Shown here in pieces: positions 22,087 through 30,898 of a stretch of DNA of 32,434 bases. The stretch is taken from assembly GCA_018266475.1 (NCBI GenBank), contig JAFEAI010000116.1:1-32434 (forward strand), given 5' to 3'. This DNA comes from Bacteroidota bacterium. Lineage in GTDB: Bacteria > Bacteroidota > Bacteroidia > Flavobacteriales_F > PHOS-HE28. Under the pieces are notes generated by a model. The model did not search any database. It was given only the letters and a program-made list of their open reading frames with translations, and was not told the origin of the DNA. The position numbers and the translations under genes are program-made. Every line of letters starts with the position of its first letter. Positions within the stretch are counted from its first letter, which is position 1.

Positions 22087-23565
22087 TCAGCCTTTCTCCA
22101 CCCCCACCTTGATCTTTTGGCCTACCGTGAGGTGGTCCACGTTCATGTCGGCGTTCATCCGCCGGAGGTCCTCCACGGTAACTCCGGGATAGCTCCTGGC
22201 GATCTGCCACAAGGTGTCCCCCGCCTGGATGACGTGGTAGATGTATTCCTTGGGCACCATTGCGCCCGGGGCGGCATTGGCCTCGTCGCTGGCGGCTTCC
22301 TTGGGCTTCCGGCCCGGTTCAGCCGGGCGCAGCACCAGGCGTTGCCCCACGTGGATGCGGTCGCCGTGGATATGGTTCCAGCGGCGCAGGTCGTGGATGT
22401 TCACCTTGTTGCGCTGGGCGATCATGCCCAAGGATTCACCCTTGCGCACCACGTGTGAGTAGTTGCCCGCGGGAGCCGGTGCCTGGCGGGCTGCCGCCAT
22501 GGCGGGCACCGGGGCGGGCGCGCTCACATCGGGCTGGTAGCTGCGGGCGATGGTATCCTCCTGCTGGATGTAGGCGGCCACATACGATTCCGGGATATAG
22601 ATGGTGGCGGGCCAGGCCATTTCGGGCACCACCCCTTCCTTGAATACGGGGTTGAGGTCGCGCAGCTCCTGTGCAGATGCCCCGATGATGGTCGCCAGCT
22701 TGTCCAGCTCCAAGGGGTAGCGCACCTGGATGGTGTCCACCTCATACGCGCAATAGTTGGGGATCACGGGATAAATGTTGTGGTCCGCAGCATGGTTGAA
22801 GATGTAGTTGGCCGCAATGAAGGCGGGCACGTAGCCGCGTGTTTCGCGGGGCAGGAAGTCGTAGATCTTCCAGTAGTCCAGGGTGCCTCCGGCACGACGC
22901 ACGGCCTTGTTCACATTGCCGGGCCCGCAGTTGTATGCGGCCAAGGCCAGTTCCCAGTTGCCAAAGGCCTGGTACAGGTCGCGCAGGTAGCGGCAAGCGG
23001 CATCGGTGCTTTTGTAGATGTCGCAGCGCTCGTCCACATAGCTGTCCACGCGCAGGCCGTAGAGCTTGCCCGTGCCGATGATGAACTGCCACAGGCCCAC
23101 TGCGGCTGCGCGGGAGCGGGCCCCGGGGTACAGCGCACTTTCCACCACTGCGAGGTATTTCAGCTCCTGCGGAAGGTTGTAGCGGTCCAACGCCTGCTCA
23201 AATACGGGGAAGTAGAGCTGTGCAAGGCCCATCATGCGGGCGGTTTGTTCCTGCTTGCGCTGGGCGTACATGTCGATGTAGGCCCTTACCGGATAGTTGT
23301 AGGTGAGCTTGAAGGGGGTGCGTTCATCCAGGTCCAGCAGGCGCTGCCGGTACACTTCCTCCGGCCACACGGGCACCTCCCCGAGCGCGAAGTTGTGAAC
23401 GTTCAGCGCGGCCGCGTCCGTGGTGAAGGGGTCGTTCTTCAGCCAGGGCAACCTGTTGAGCTCATTGATCCGCTCCAGCACGGGGTCGTTGGCCGAAAGC
23501 GAATCCTGTGCGCACAGGCCGACCGGGAGGAGGAGAAGGACCGGGAGCAGGTGTCGGAGATGCAT
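22087..23565 (-). CDS. Lytic transglycosylase with two LysM domains (MltD-like)
   Basis: The 492-residue protein starts with a signal peptide (MHLRHLLPVLLLLPVGLCAQ). An SLT domain spans about residues 115-260: catalytic Glu142 in LAVVESALYPGARSRAAAVG, then GLWQFIIGTGKLYGL and ALAAYNCGPGNVNKAVRRAG. A linker rich in Ala/Pro follows (~350-370). Two LysM repeats end the protein (YSHVVRKGESLGMIAQ ... and YHVIQAGDTLWQIARSYPGV ...), which bind N-acetylglucosamine chains. The enzyme cuts peptidoglycan to 1,6-anhydromuropeptides in the periplasm. There is no lipobox, unlike E. coli MltD. It lies 87 bases after gatA on the same strand and may be co-transcribed. Confidence 0.93.
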   Translation of the reverse strand: MHLRHLLPVLLLLPVGLCAQDSLSANDPVLERINELNRLPWLKNDPFTTDAAALNVHNFALGEVPVWPEEVYRQRLLDLDERTPFKLTYNYPVRAYIDMYAQRKQEQTARMMGLAQLYFPVFEQALDRYNLPQELKYLAVVESALYPGARSRAAAVGLWQFIIGTGKLYGLRVDSYVDERCDIYKSTDAACRYLRDLYQAFGNWELALAAYNCGPGNVNKAVRRAGGTLDYWKIYDFLPRETRGYVPAFIAANYIFNHAADHNIYPVIPNYCAYEVDTIQVRYPLELDKLATIIGASAQELRDLNPVFKEGVVPEMAWPATIYIPESYVAAYIQQEDTIARSYQPDVSAPAPVPAMAAARQAPAPAGNYSHVVRKGESLGMIAQRNKVNIHDLRRWNHIHGDRIHVGQRLVLRPAEPGRKPKEAASDEANAAPGAMVPKEYIYHVIQAGDTLWQIARSYPGVTVEDLRRMNADMNVDHLTVGQKIKVGVEKG

Positions 23566-23652
23566 CGGGATGCGAATATCGGTACTTATACGCCAGGATG
23601 GTCCTGTTGTTGCCCGGCCTTAGCCAACGATCGATCGTGGAGAGCACCCCGC

Positions 23653-25059
23653 CTACGCCCCGAAGGCATGGCGGGCGATGGCCAACAGGCGCTCGTCATC
23701 AAACGGCTTGGCCATCAATTGGATGCCGAACGGCATGCCATTGGAGTGGCGCCCTGCGGGAATGGAGATTGCGGGCACCCCGGCCAGGTTGGCCTGCACG
23801 GTGAAGATGTCCTGCAGGTACATGGCCACCGGATCGCTGATGTGGCCGTGGGGGAATGCGGTGGCCGGGCAGGTGGGGGTTAGCATCACGTCCACGCCGG
23901 AAAGCGCGTGGAGCGTGTTGTCGCGGATCAGCCGCCGGACGCGCATGCCTTGGCCGTAGTAGGCATCATAGTAGCCCGCGCTCAGCACAAAGGTGCCCAG
24001 CAGGATCCGCCGCTTCACCTCCGGCCCGAACCCTTCCGACCGGCTTTTGCGGAACACCTCCTCCACCCCTTCGGCCTGCTGCGCACGGTGGCCGTACCGG
24101 ATGCCGTCGAAGCGCGCCAAATTGCTGCTGGCCTCAGCCGTGGAGAGGATGTAGTAGGCCGGCACAAAGAGCTCGGCCATGGCCAGCTCCATGGGCACCA
24201 CCTCATGGCCTGCGGCCCGCAGGCGCTCCAGCTGGTGTTCCACATGGGCCTTTATCTCCGGGTCCAGCCCGGGATGGTCCACGCATTGTGTGTAGTAGCC
24301 CACTTTCAGCTTGGCGGGCACCTGCGGCACGGCAAAGGGCCTGTGGCTGCTCGTATTGTCCCGCGGATCAGGCCCGGCGATCACCTTTTGCAGGCTTTCC
24401 ACGTCGGCCACGTCGTGGGCCAGCGGCCCCACCTGGTCGAAGGAACTGGCAAAGGCGATAAGGCCATAGCGGCTTACCCGGCCATAGGTGGGCTTGAACC
24501 CGGCGATGCCGCAGAAGGATGCGGGCTGCCGGATGGACCCGCCGGTATCGCTGGCCAGGGCCATGTGGCACAGGCCGGCCGCCACCGAGGCAGCGGCGCC
24601 GCCGCTGCTCCCGCCGGGCACCCGGGCGGGGTCCAGGGGGTTGCCTACCGGCCCGTGGGCGCTGGTCTCGTTGCTGCTGCCCATGGCGAACTCGTCGCAA
24701 TTGGTGCGCCCGATGATCACCGCATCCGCAGCCAGGATGCGCTCCACCACGGTGGCGCTGTAGGGGCTGGTGTAGCCTTCCAGCATGCGCGATGCGGCCG
24801 ACACGCGGTTGCCGGCATAGCACAGGTTGTCCTTGATGCTGATGATGGCCCCGGCCAATGGCCCGGCTTGCCCCCGGGCCAATTTGGCATCCACTTCGGC
24901 AGCCTTCTCCAACGCGCTTTCCGGGAAGAGCTCCACGAAAATGTTCAACTGCGCCTTGGCGCCGGCCTCCGCAAGGGCGGCCTTGGTCATGGCCGCCACC
25001 GATGCGGTGCCTGCGGCCAATGCGGCCTTGGCCTCGTGGAAGGTACGTGGCATCCCCAT
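23653..25059 (-). CDS. gatA: Aspartyl/glutamyl-tRNA amidotransferase subunit A
   Basis: ATG 25059 is used (a GTG one codon earlier and ATG 25053 are alternatives); 468 residues. The amidase-signature Ser-cisSer-Lys triad is visible: Lys76 in ISIKDN, cis-Ser151 in PGGSSGGAAA, and nucleophile Ser175 in DTGGSIRQPA. These spacings equal those of Staphylococcus GatA. The protein releases ammonia from glutamine for conversion of Glu-tRNA-Gln or Asp-tRNA-Asn together with GatB and GatC. GatB and GatC are not in the window. It lies 20 bases after tatA on the same strand, so it probably uses the tatA promoter. Confidence 0.95.
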   Translation of the reverse strand: MGMPRTFHEAKAALAAGTASVAAMTKAALAEAGAKAQLNIFVELFPESALEKAAEVDAKLARGQAGPLAGAIISIKDNLCYAGNRVSAASRMLEGYTSPYSATVVERILAADAVIIGRTNCDEFAMGSSNETSAHGPVGNPLDPARVPGGSSGGAAASVAAGLCHMALASDTGGSIRQPASFCGIAGFKPTYGRVSRYGLIAFASSFDQVGPLAHDVADVESLQKVIAGPDPRDNTSSHRPFAVPQVPAKLKVGYYTQCVDHPGLDPEIKAHVEHQLERLRAAGHEVVPMELAMAELFVPAYYILSTAEASSNLARFDGIRYGHRAQQAEGVEEVFRKSRSEGFGPEVKRRILLGTFVLSAGYYDAYYGQGMRVRRLIRDNTLHALSGVDVMLTPTCPATAFPHGHISDPVAMYLQDIFTVQANLAGVPAISIPAGRHSNGMPFGIQLMAKPFDDERLLAIARHAFGA

Positions 25060-25079
25060 CACGGCAACCGGATCTCCGC

Positions 25080-25241
25080 TCAGGGCTTCTCCGAGGGCGA
25101 GGGATCGTCCTTTTGGGCGTCCTTGAATTCCTTCATCCCCTTGCCCAGCCCGCGCATCAGTTCAGGGATCTTCTTGCCCCCGAACAGCAGCAGGATCAGC
25201 GCGATGATGAGGATGATCTCCGTTGGACCTAATCTTCCCAT
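25080..25241 (-). CDS. tatA: Sec-independent protein translocase TatA (short, 53 aa)
   Basis: Translation of the minus strand from ATG 25241 gives a 53-residue protein: a short N-terminus (MGRLGPTE), one transmembrane helix ([12 protein letters not shown]), the hinge [20 protein letters not shown] typical of TatA, then a charged tail ending DDPSPSEKP. TatA forms the pore-like part of the twin-arginine system that exports folded proteins. The N-terminal Pro/Glu before the helix and the FGGKKIPEL hinge favour TatA over TatB. It is short, but within the range of TatA proteins. A TAnnTTTG element at 25285 would drive tatA and gatA. No tatC is in the window. Confidence 0.93.
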   Translation of the reverse strand: MGRLGPTEIILIIALILLLFGGKKIPELMRGLGKGMKEFKDAQKDDPSPSEKP

Positions 25242-25284
25242 GGTGCATTCGGCCTGCCAGATATGGTCGGCGGGCCCAAGGGTG

Positions 25285-25292
25285 CAAAGGTA
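25285..25292 (-). promoter_or_regulatory. Promoter -7 element of tatA-gatA (TACCTTTG)
   Basis: Exact TAnnTTTG match followed by CACCC on the minus strand, 43 bases upstream of the tatA ATG. Confidence 0.6.
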
Positions 25293-25312
25293 GTGCGCGG
25301 CCTTCTTCAGGC

Positions 25313-26590
25313 TTATTGCGCGATCCAGGTGGCGGGGTCCACCTTTTGCAGCTGCCCGTCGCTGCCGATCTTCCAGATCTCAATGTGGGCGGTGCTGGTG
25401 CCGTCCTCGGTCATCACCGTGCCCACCACCTGCTTGGTGTCCACCTTCTCGCCCTTGTTCACGGCCACGTCGCGCAGGTTGCTGTACACCGTGCGGTAGG
25501 CGCCGTGGCTCACCATTACGGCCTTTCCGGCGCCGGGGATCACGATCACCCCGCTGACCACGCCCCGGAAGATGGCACGCACCGGCGCGGCGGGCACGCA
25601 GCTGATGTCCAGCCCGTTGTTCTCGATCACAATGCCCTTGAGCACCGGGTGCGGTTGCTTGCCGAAGGTGCTGGTGATGGTGCCCTTGTCCACCGGCCAA
25701 GGCAGGCGGCCCTTGTTTTTTTCAAAGTCTGCGTTCAGCTCCTTGGCCTCCGGGGTCAGCGTGAATTCCTTGGCGGCCGCGGCGGACGTGCCCGGCGGGC
25801 GCTTGGTGCCGGCCCTGCTCTTGGCGATCTCCGCTTCTATGGCCTTGCGGATGGCGGCGGCCAGCTCCTGGCGTTGCCGTTCCTGCTTGGCCAGGGTTTG
25901 GCGCAGGCGCCCCTCTTCCTTGCGCAGGCCGTCCAGTGCGGATTGCTGGTCCTTCTTGTCCGAGGCGAGCTTGCGGGTCTCGGACTGCTGCCGTTCCAGC
26001 AAGGTGGCCTTTTCGCGGCGTGTGGCCTGCAGGGCCTCCACTTTTTCCCCCAGGGTGGCGCTGGCGGCCTGTATCATGGCGGCTTGCTGGGTGCGCTGCT
26101 GCGCCAGCTGGTCCAGGTAGCGGGACCGGCGGAAGGCCTGGGCGAAGCTTTCCGCGGCGAAGATGTAGCTGAGCCGGTCGTAGGCGCTGCGGTTCATGTA
26201 GGCGAACTGCACCATGCGGGCATATTCCTCCTTGAGCTGCCCGAGGTCGGTTTCCAGCCCGCGGATGCTGTCCCCCGCATCCTGTATGGAACGGTCTATC
26301 CGGAACACCTCGGCGTTCATGGTGTGGATCAGTTCCTGGCGCTGGCCGATCTGGGTTTCCAGCAACTGCACCTGCTGCTGGGTGCTGCGCTGCTCGCTGC
26401 GGGCCTTGTCGATCAGCAGGCTGGTCTGCTTGATCTGGGCGTCCAGGGCATCCCGCTTGCGCTCGAGCTCCTTGCGGCTTTGGGCCTGGGTGGAGGCCAG
26501 GCCCAAGGCGCAGATGGCGGCCAGCAACAGCCTACTGCCCCATGGGGGTGAACTTTTCCGGGATCCGGAAAGGCAGGCTGAGGGGTTCAT
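25313..26590 (-). CDS. envC: EnvC-like murein hydrolase activator (degenerate M23/LytM domain)
   Basis: The 425-residue protein begins with an export signal after a basic stretch ([19 protein letters not shown]). A long coiled coil covers about residues 38-265 ([19 protein letters not shown] and onwards). A LytM domain covers ~305-425 ([20 protein letters not shown]). Two of the zinc-binding positions of active M23 peptidases are altered: the usual H-x-x-x-D reads NNGLD, and the usual H-x-H reads TAH. This fits EnvC-type activators, which bind and switch on amidases at the division septum rather than cutting themselves. Its start lies 59 bases inside the end of the DUF4292 gene. No later ATG keeps the signal peptide. 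Confidence 0.87.
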   Translation of the reverse strand: MNPSACLSGSRKSSPPWGSRLLLAAICALGLASTQAQSRKELERKRDALDAQIKQTSLLIDKARSEQRSTQQQVQLLETQIGQRQELIHTMNAEVFRIDRSIQDAGDSIRGLETDLGQLKEEYARMVQFAYMNRSAYDRLSYIFAAESFAQAFRRSRYLDQLAQQRTQQAAMIQAASATLGEKVEALQATRREKATLLERQQSETRKLASDKKDQQSALDGLRKEEGRLRQTLAKQERQRQELAAAIRKAIEAEIAKSRAGTKRPPGTSAAAAKEFTLTPEAKELNADFEKNKGRLPWPVDKGTITSTFGKQPHPVLKGIVIENNGLDISCVPAAPVRAIFRGVVSGVIVIPGAGKAVMVSHGAYRTVYSNLRDVAVNKGEKVDTKQVVGTVMTEDGTSTAHIEIWKIGSDGQLQKVDPATWIAQ

Positions 26591-27422
26591 TGAGCTGGAT
26601 GCGGTCCAATTCCAGGGTGCCTTGGACGAGCTGTCCCGGGGCGGACAAAGAAAGGGCTACCCGGGCTGGAATGGAATAGCCGGAGATGGCTTTGCGGTCC
26701 ATATAACGCACATCGGCCTGTTGATCGCGCCCCAGGTCGCTTACCAATACGCGGCCCAAGGCCATGCTATCGGGCTCGATCCAGTACTTGTACACCATCA
26801 GGTCGCGCTTTTCGGCCTTCCGCAGGGTGCGCTCCAGGCGCTTTTCGCGCATGTCCCTGTCCCCGGGCAGGGTATCGCCGGGGGCAATGTCCTCCGCAGC
26901 CCTGATGAACTTTCGTTTTTCCCGGCTTGCCAAGGTGTACATGCCGTCCTCCCTTCCGCTTCTGTACTTTTCCTCGGCATCCAGCCCGATGGGCAGGCCC
27001 AACAGGGCCTCCTGCAGCAGCTTCAGGCCGGGCTGCATGCCGAAGCGGGCGCGTGCCTGGGCGGTGTCGCCGGCCCAGTACTGGTCGTGCAACTTGTCGA
27101 TGATCTTCAGGGAATCGGGGGTGAGCAGCACGCGCGCCACCTCGATGCCGAGCGCCGGGGTGATGCTTACCCACAGGGCGCTGTCGCACACCAGGCGCAA
27201 GTGGGCCTTGGAGCTGCGCTTTTCAGTGGCCGTAGCGAAGGAAATGTCGGCCTTGGCGCCCATGGAGCGCGGCTGGACCGCCTTGGATGCAAGGATGGCG
27301 GCAAGCTCAGGGGCTGGCAGCGGGTGCAGGTCGCGCGGTTTCGCCGCCACCGGCCGCGTGCTGCGGCAGGCCGGCAGCAGCAAGGCCGCAGCCAAGCCGG
27401 TGATCAGCGGGCGGACCCTCAT
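26532..27422 (-). CDS. DUF4292 lipoprotein
   Basis: The 296-residue protein has a lipoprotein signal (MRVRPLITGLAAALLLPAC, Cys at residue 19). The mature region shows the pattern of DUF4292 proteins, which resemble LolA/LolB-like lipoprotein carriers: FATATEKRSSKAHLRLVCDSALWVSI, then ARVLLTPDSLKIIDKLHDQYW, then a curved-sheet region ending [21 protein letters not shown]. Function is not established; the fold class suggests lipid or lipoprotein binding in the periplasm (inference). The start overlaps the upstream TPR stop (ATGA) and its own end overlaps envC, so it is firmly inside the operon. Confidence 0.82.
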   Translation of the reverse strand: MRVRPLITGLAAALLLPACRSTRPVAAKPRDLHPLPAPELAAILASKAVQPRSMGAKADISFATATEKRSSKAHLRLVCDSALWVSITPALGIEVARVLLTPDSLKIIDKLHDQYWAGDTAQARARFGMQPGLKLLQEALLGLPIGLDAEEKYRSGREDGMYTLASREKRKFIRAAEDIAPGDTLPGDRDMREKRLERTLRKAEKRDLMVYKYWIEPDSMALGRVLVSDLGRDQQADVRYMDRKAISGYSIPARVALSLSAPGQLVQGTLELDRIQLNEPLSLPFRIPEKFTPMGQ

Positions 27423-29173
27423 TCCACGGGTTTGCCGTCCTTCAGCTTTTGGTCGATCTGTTCACTGGCATCCCCGGCCTCCTTGGCCTTTTTCCATTGC
27501 TCCAGCGCGCCAGCCTTGTCGTTCAACTTGTACAGGATGTCCCCGTAGTGCTCCAGCAGCACGCCCTCCGGCGTTGTGCTGGCCTTCAGCGCCTTTTCCT
27601 GCCATTGCCGCGCCTCTTCATACTTGCCCTCCTTAAAGAGGATCCAGGCGTAGGTGTCCAGGTAGGTGGCCGTGCCCGGGGCAAGCTCGTTGCTCTTGCG
27701 GCTCATCTCCTCGGCCTTTTGCAGCCTTTCGCCGCGCACGCTGAGGTAGTAGGCCCAATTGTTGAGCACTCCGGCATCGTCCTTGTTGATCGCCAGCGCG
27801 CGCTCATAGGCCGCGTCGCTCTTGGCATAGTCCTTCACCTCGTTGTAGGTGTCGCCAAGCAGGCTTTGGAACTGGGCCTCCAAGGGTTTGTTGTCCACCA
27901 CCATGTCCCGCCCGGCCACCAAGGCCTCAATGGCCTTGTCGTACTGCTTCAACTGGCCGAGCGCGATGCCGTTGTACAGGTACAGCTCGGGCTGGGAGGG
28001 AAAGAGGTCTGCCGCCTTTTCGGCATCGGTGTGCAGGGCCTGCCAATCCTGCAATTGGTAGTCCAGTTGCATCAGGGCGTTCCAGATGGGGAATTTGTCC
28101 TGCTCATGCACCAGCGCCTCTCGGAAAGCGTCCCTCGCCTCCTTGGGCTTGCCTTCGCGCATGAAGAAATCCCCTTCGATGGAAGCGGGCTTGCCCGATT
28201 GGGGGTGCGCCTTCTTCATCACCTGGATCAAGGCATGGCTTTGCTCCACGAGCTTTTGCGCGGTGCTGTCAGCCTGGCCGTTGCCGGTGGCCTGGTAGAA
28301 GCCCAGCAGCAGCTGCATCTTGGGGTCGATGTCCAGGTCCGGGTCGGCGAAGGCCACACGGAGCTGGTCATAGCCCTTGTCCAGGTCACCGTCATCGTAA
28401 TAGAGCTGCGCCAGGGAGATGCGGGTCATGCTGTCGTCCGGGTCTGCCGCCAGGGCCTGCTGGTACAGTTCAAGGGCCTTGTCCTTTTGGCCCAGTTCCA
28501 TGTACACCTCGGCCAGCATGCCCAGGTAGCGCGTGTCCTCGGGCTGGGCGGCCATGGCGCCTTGCAGCAGGTCGCGTGCTTTTTCCAGCTGGTTGGCGCC
28601 CACCAGCATGTCAAATTCACGGGTCACCAGTTCCTCGTTGCTGCCGATCTGTTTTTCCAGGCTGCGGTACACCTTTTGGGCATCGGCGATCCTGCCTTGC
28701 TTGGCCAGCACGTCGGCCAGGCCGAAATACACCTCGTAGCGGTCCGGCCACTGGTCCAGGATGCCTTGGTAGGTTTTGGCCGCGCCGGCCAGGTCGCCCA
28801 TTTGGGTGCTGAGGTCGGCCAGCAGGAAGCGGTACCAGATGTTGGTTTTGTCCGCAGCCACGGCCTTGCGGGCCATGCCGAGGGCTTCGTCGCCGTGCTG
28901 TGCCTGGCTGTACAACTTGGCCAGCTCGAACATGGCCGCCGCGTTGGCGGGGTCCATCTTCAGCACCGCGCGGTACAGCTGCACGGCCTTGCCGGGATTG
29001 CCCTGCAGCTTGGCGCTGGTGGCATCAATGTACAAGGCCATCACCTGCGCCTGCTTGTCCTTGGCCGTAGTGGTCTGCGTTGCACGGGCCGGTGCCGCGT
29101 CGGTGGCGGCCTTGGTGCCTGCGCAGCCGGCCAGCAGCACCAGCAGCAACGGCAATAGGAGGGCTTGTTTCAT
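27419..29173 (-). CDS. TPR-repeat lipoprotein
   Basis: I chose ATG 29173 (MKQALLLPLLLVLLAGC), which gives a clean lipobox; the in-frame ATG region upstream overlaps the previous gene. The 584 residues consist almost wholly of tetratricopeptide repeats, about ten to twelve, for example AAMFELAKLYSQAQHGDEAL, YLGMLAEVYMELGQKDKALE and LLGDTYNEVKDYAKSDAAYE. It should be anchored in a membrane facing the periplasm and serve as a protein-interaction scaffold. It is flanked by the nucleotidyltransferase gene (4-base gap) and the DUF4292 gene (overlap). Confidence 0.88.
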   Translation of the reverse strand: MKQALLLPLLLVLLAGCAGTKAATDAAPARATQTTTAKDKQAQVMALYIDATSAKLQGNPGKAVQLYRAVLKMDPANAAAMFELAKLYSQAQHGDEALGMARKAVAADKTNIWYRFLLADLSTQMGDLAGAAKTYQGILDQWPDRYEVYFGLADVLAKQGRIADAQKVYRSLEKQIGSNEELVTREFDMLVGANQLEKARDLLQGAMAAQPEDTRYLGMLAEVYMELGQKDKALELYQQALAADPDDSMTRISLAQLYYDDGDLDKGYDQLRVAFADPDLDIDPKMQLLLGFYQATGNGQADSTAQKLVEQSHALIQVMKKAHPQSGKPASIEGDFFMREGKPKEARDAFREALVHEQDKFPIWNALMQLDYQLQDWQALHTDAEKAADLFPSQPELYLYNGIALGQLKQYDKAIEALVAGRDMVVDNKPLEAQFQSLLGDTYNEVKDYAKSDAAYERALAINKDDAGVLNNWAYYLSVRGERLQKAEEMSRKSNELAPGTATYLDTYAWILFKEGKYEEARQWQEKALKASTTPEGVLLEHYGDILYKLNDKAGALEQWKKAKEAGDASEQIDQKLKDGKPVE

Positions 29174-29177
29174 GGGG

Positions 29178-30185
29178 TTATGCGATGGCGCCGTCATCAC
29201 CGATGCTCAGGTCCATGGCCTTGCCCTGCACGCTGGCGCGTGCGCCCAGCATGCTGTTGGCCACCACGGCGTCGGTAATGCGCACGCCGGGCCGCACAAT
29301 GGTATTGCGCACCACGCTGTTGCTGATCACACTGCCGGTTTCCACGGACACATAGGGACCCACCACGGCATTTTCCAGGGTAACGCCCTCGGCGATGAAG
29401 CACGGCGGGATCACCACGCTGCTGGTACGGTTGGCCTTGCCGCTCACCAGGCCGCTGTCGTCCTTAATGAACTCCAGTACGCGGGCATTGGTGTCCACCA
29501 TGGCATCCTTGTTGCCGCAATCCATCCAGGCGTCCACCTTGCCGGCCTTGAAGCGTGCTCCTTTCCGCTTCATGTGCTCCATGGCGTTGGTCAGCTGGTA
29601 CTCGCCTTTCTCGCGGATGTCGTTGTCGATCAGGTACTGCATCTCGGCGCGCAGCCGTGCCCCGTCGGCGAAGTAGTAGATGCCGATGATGGCCAGGTCG
29701 CTCACGAACTCCGCGGGCTTCTCCACAAAATCCGTGATGATCCCCTGCGCGTCCAATTTCACCACGCCGAAGGGGCGCGGGTCTTCCACCTTGTTCACCC
29801 AGATCACGCCGTCACAGGAGGTGTCAAGTTTCATGTCCGCCCGGAAAAGCGTGTCCGCAAAGGCCACGATGATGCGCCCCTGAAGCGCATCGCCCGCGCA
29901 CAGGATCGCATGGGCCGTGCCCAGCGCCTCCTGCTGGTGATGGATGCTTCCCTTGGCCCCGATCCGTTGCGCAATGGCCAACAGCTCATGTTCCACCCCC
30001 GGGCCGAAGGCCGGGTTGGTCACGAACGCCACTTCCTCCACGGCTTCGCCGGCCACCTTGGCCAGGTCTTCCACCAAGCGTTGCACAATGGGCTTGCCCG
30101 CTACGGGCAGCAGGGGCTTGGCGGTGGTGTGGGTGTGCGGACGCATCCGCTTGCCCATACCGGCCATGGGTACGATGATCTTCAT
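29178..30185 (-). CDS. Sugar-phosphate nucleotidyltransferase (glucose-1-phosphate thymidylyltransferase-like)
   Basis: The 335-residue protein has an N-terminal NTP-transferase domain with the signature GMGKRMRPHTHTTAKPLLPV, then a second set of motifs (ALGTAHAILCAGD, VEKPAEFVSDLAIIGIYYF). The C-terminal ~80 residues form a left-handed beta-helix of hexapeptide repeats (VIPPCFIAEGVTLENAVVGP, SVISNSVVRNTIV). This layout is that of enzymes making UDP-, dTDP- or GDP-sugars from sugar 1-phosphates. The exact nucleotide and sugar cannot be read from sequence. It is cytoplasmic, and feeds cell-envelope glycan synthesis, which fits the envelope genes after it. It lies 15 bases after dut. Confidence 0.88.
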   Translation of the reverse strand: MKIIVPMAGMGKRMRPHTHTTAKPLLPVAGKPIVQRLVEDLAKVAGEAVEEVAFVTNPAFGPGVEHELLAIAQRIGAKGSIHHQQEALGTAHAILCAGDALQGRIIVAFADTLFRADMKLDTSCDGVIWVNKVEDPRPFGVVKLDAQGIITDFVEKPAEFVSDLAIIGIYYFADGARLRAEMQYLIDNDIREKGEYQLTNAMEHMKRKGARFKAGKVDAWMDCGNKDAMVDTNARVLEFIKDDSGLVSGKANRTSSVVIPPCFIAEGVTLENAVVGPYVSVETGSVISNSVVRNTIVRPGVRITDAVVANSMLGARASVQGKAMDLSIGDDGAIA

Positions 30186-30200
30186 GTCGGGGTGGTTCGG

Positions 30201-30677
30201 TCAGTGCTTGCCCGTGTGGCCGAAGCCGCCGGTGCCGCGTTCAGAGGCGCGAAGTTCCTGCTTTTCCTCGAACTTCACCCGGATATACCGTGAAATCACC
30301 ATTTGGGCGATGCGCTCACCGTCATTCACCACAAATGGTTCCTTGCCGTGGTTGATCAACAATACGCGCAGTTCGCCCCGGTAATCCGCGTCCACCGTGC
30401 CGGGCGAGTTCAGCACGGTAATGCCGTGCTTCAGGGCCAATCCGCTGCGCGGCCGCACCTGCGCCTCGGTGCCTTCCGGCAGTTCGATGTACAGGCCCGT
30501 GGGGATCAACCGGTATTCACCGGGCTGCAGCGTTACCGGTGCTTCCAGGCAGGCGCGCAGGTCCACTCCGGCACTGTGTTCGGTGGCATGCTCGGGCAAT
30601 GGATGGCGTCCGGTGTTCACCACCGGCACTAGCACGTCCTTTACTTTGTCTGGCTCTTGTGGGGGCATGTGTTTCAT
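30201..30677 (-). CDS. dut: dUTP diphosphatase (dUTPase)
   Basis: The 158-residue protein carries all five motifs of trimeric dUTPases in order: [35 protein letters not shown], and the C-terminal [10 protein letters not shown] that closes the active site. It hydrolyses dUTP to dUMP and diphosphate, which keeps uracil out of DNA and supplies dTMP synthesis. ATG 30677 or ATG 30668 could be the start. It is the first gene of the operon that continues through the nucleotidyltransferase, TPR, DUF4292 and EnvC genes. A promoter-like CACCTTTG element lies at 30698. Confidence 0.96.
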   Translation of the reverse strand: MKHMPPQEPDKVKDVLVPVVNTGRHPLPEHATEHSAGVDLRACLEAPVTLQPGEYRLIPTGLYIELPEGTEAQVRPRSGLALKHGITVLNSPGTVDADYRGELRVLLINHGKEPFVVNDGERIAQMVISRYIRVKFEEKQELRASERGTGGFGHTGKH

Positions 30678-30697
30678 CCCTTCGGCAGGCGGGAGGG

Positions 30698-30705
30698 CAA
30701 AGGTG
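30698..30705 (-). promoter_or_regulatory. Promoter-like -7 element of the dut operon (CACCTTTG)
   Basis: One mismatch to TAnnTTTG, followed by CCCTCC, 20 bases upstream of the dut ATG. It is the same variant as at the sugar kinase gene. Confidence 0.4.
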
Positions 30706-30767
30706 GTGCATGCAGGCTATACTGCCATGACCTGCGCAGGGGTCGTCGGCCTATTTTTTGCCATTGC

Positions 30768-30898
30768 CACTAACGGTTTCGGGCTTTGCGTTCGGGCGCG
30801 TTTCGGAGCACAAAGTTTCAATTTATTTCTTGCATTTATTAGAAGCACAAAGCTCAACATTTGCTCGTCAGCCCGCCTGACGCAAACCCGTGTTAGCG
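30768..30898 (-). other. attC-like site (131-bp imperfect palindrome with GTTAG cores)
   Basis: Read on the minus strand, the element begins CGCTAAC and ends GTTAGTG, the R''/R' layout of integron attC sites (consensus RYYYAAC ... GTTRRRY). Next to the cores, CGGGTTTGCGT near one end pairs with ACGCAAAGCCCG near the other, leaving one unpaired base, as in the folded attC stem with an extrahelical base. The centre holds a direct repeat CTTTGTGCT. The length is within the range reported for attC sites. Its base make-up differs from the host genes. The first core base is not a purine, so the match is not perfect. Confidence 0.6.

Noticed and set aside
23627..23638. 12-bp palindrome ACGATCGATCGT between gatA and the transglycosylase gene
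   Set aside because: Short, GATC-based, no partner copy or positional support; chance is likely.
23908..25293. 461-codon plus-strand frame opposite gatA and tatA
   Set aside because: The minus strand has all GatA catalytic residues and TatA; the plus frame shows no family.
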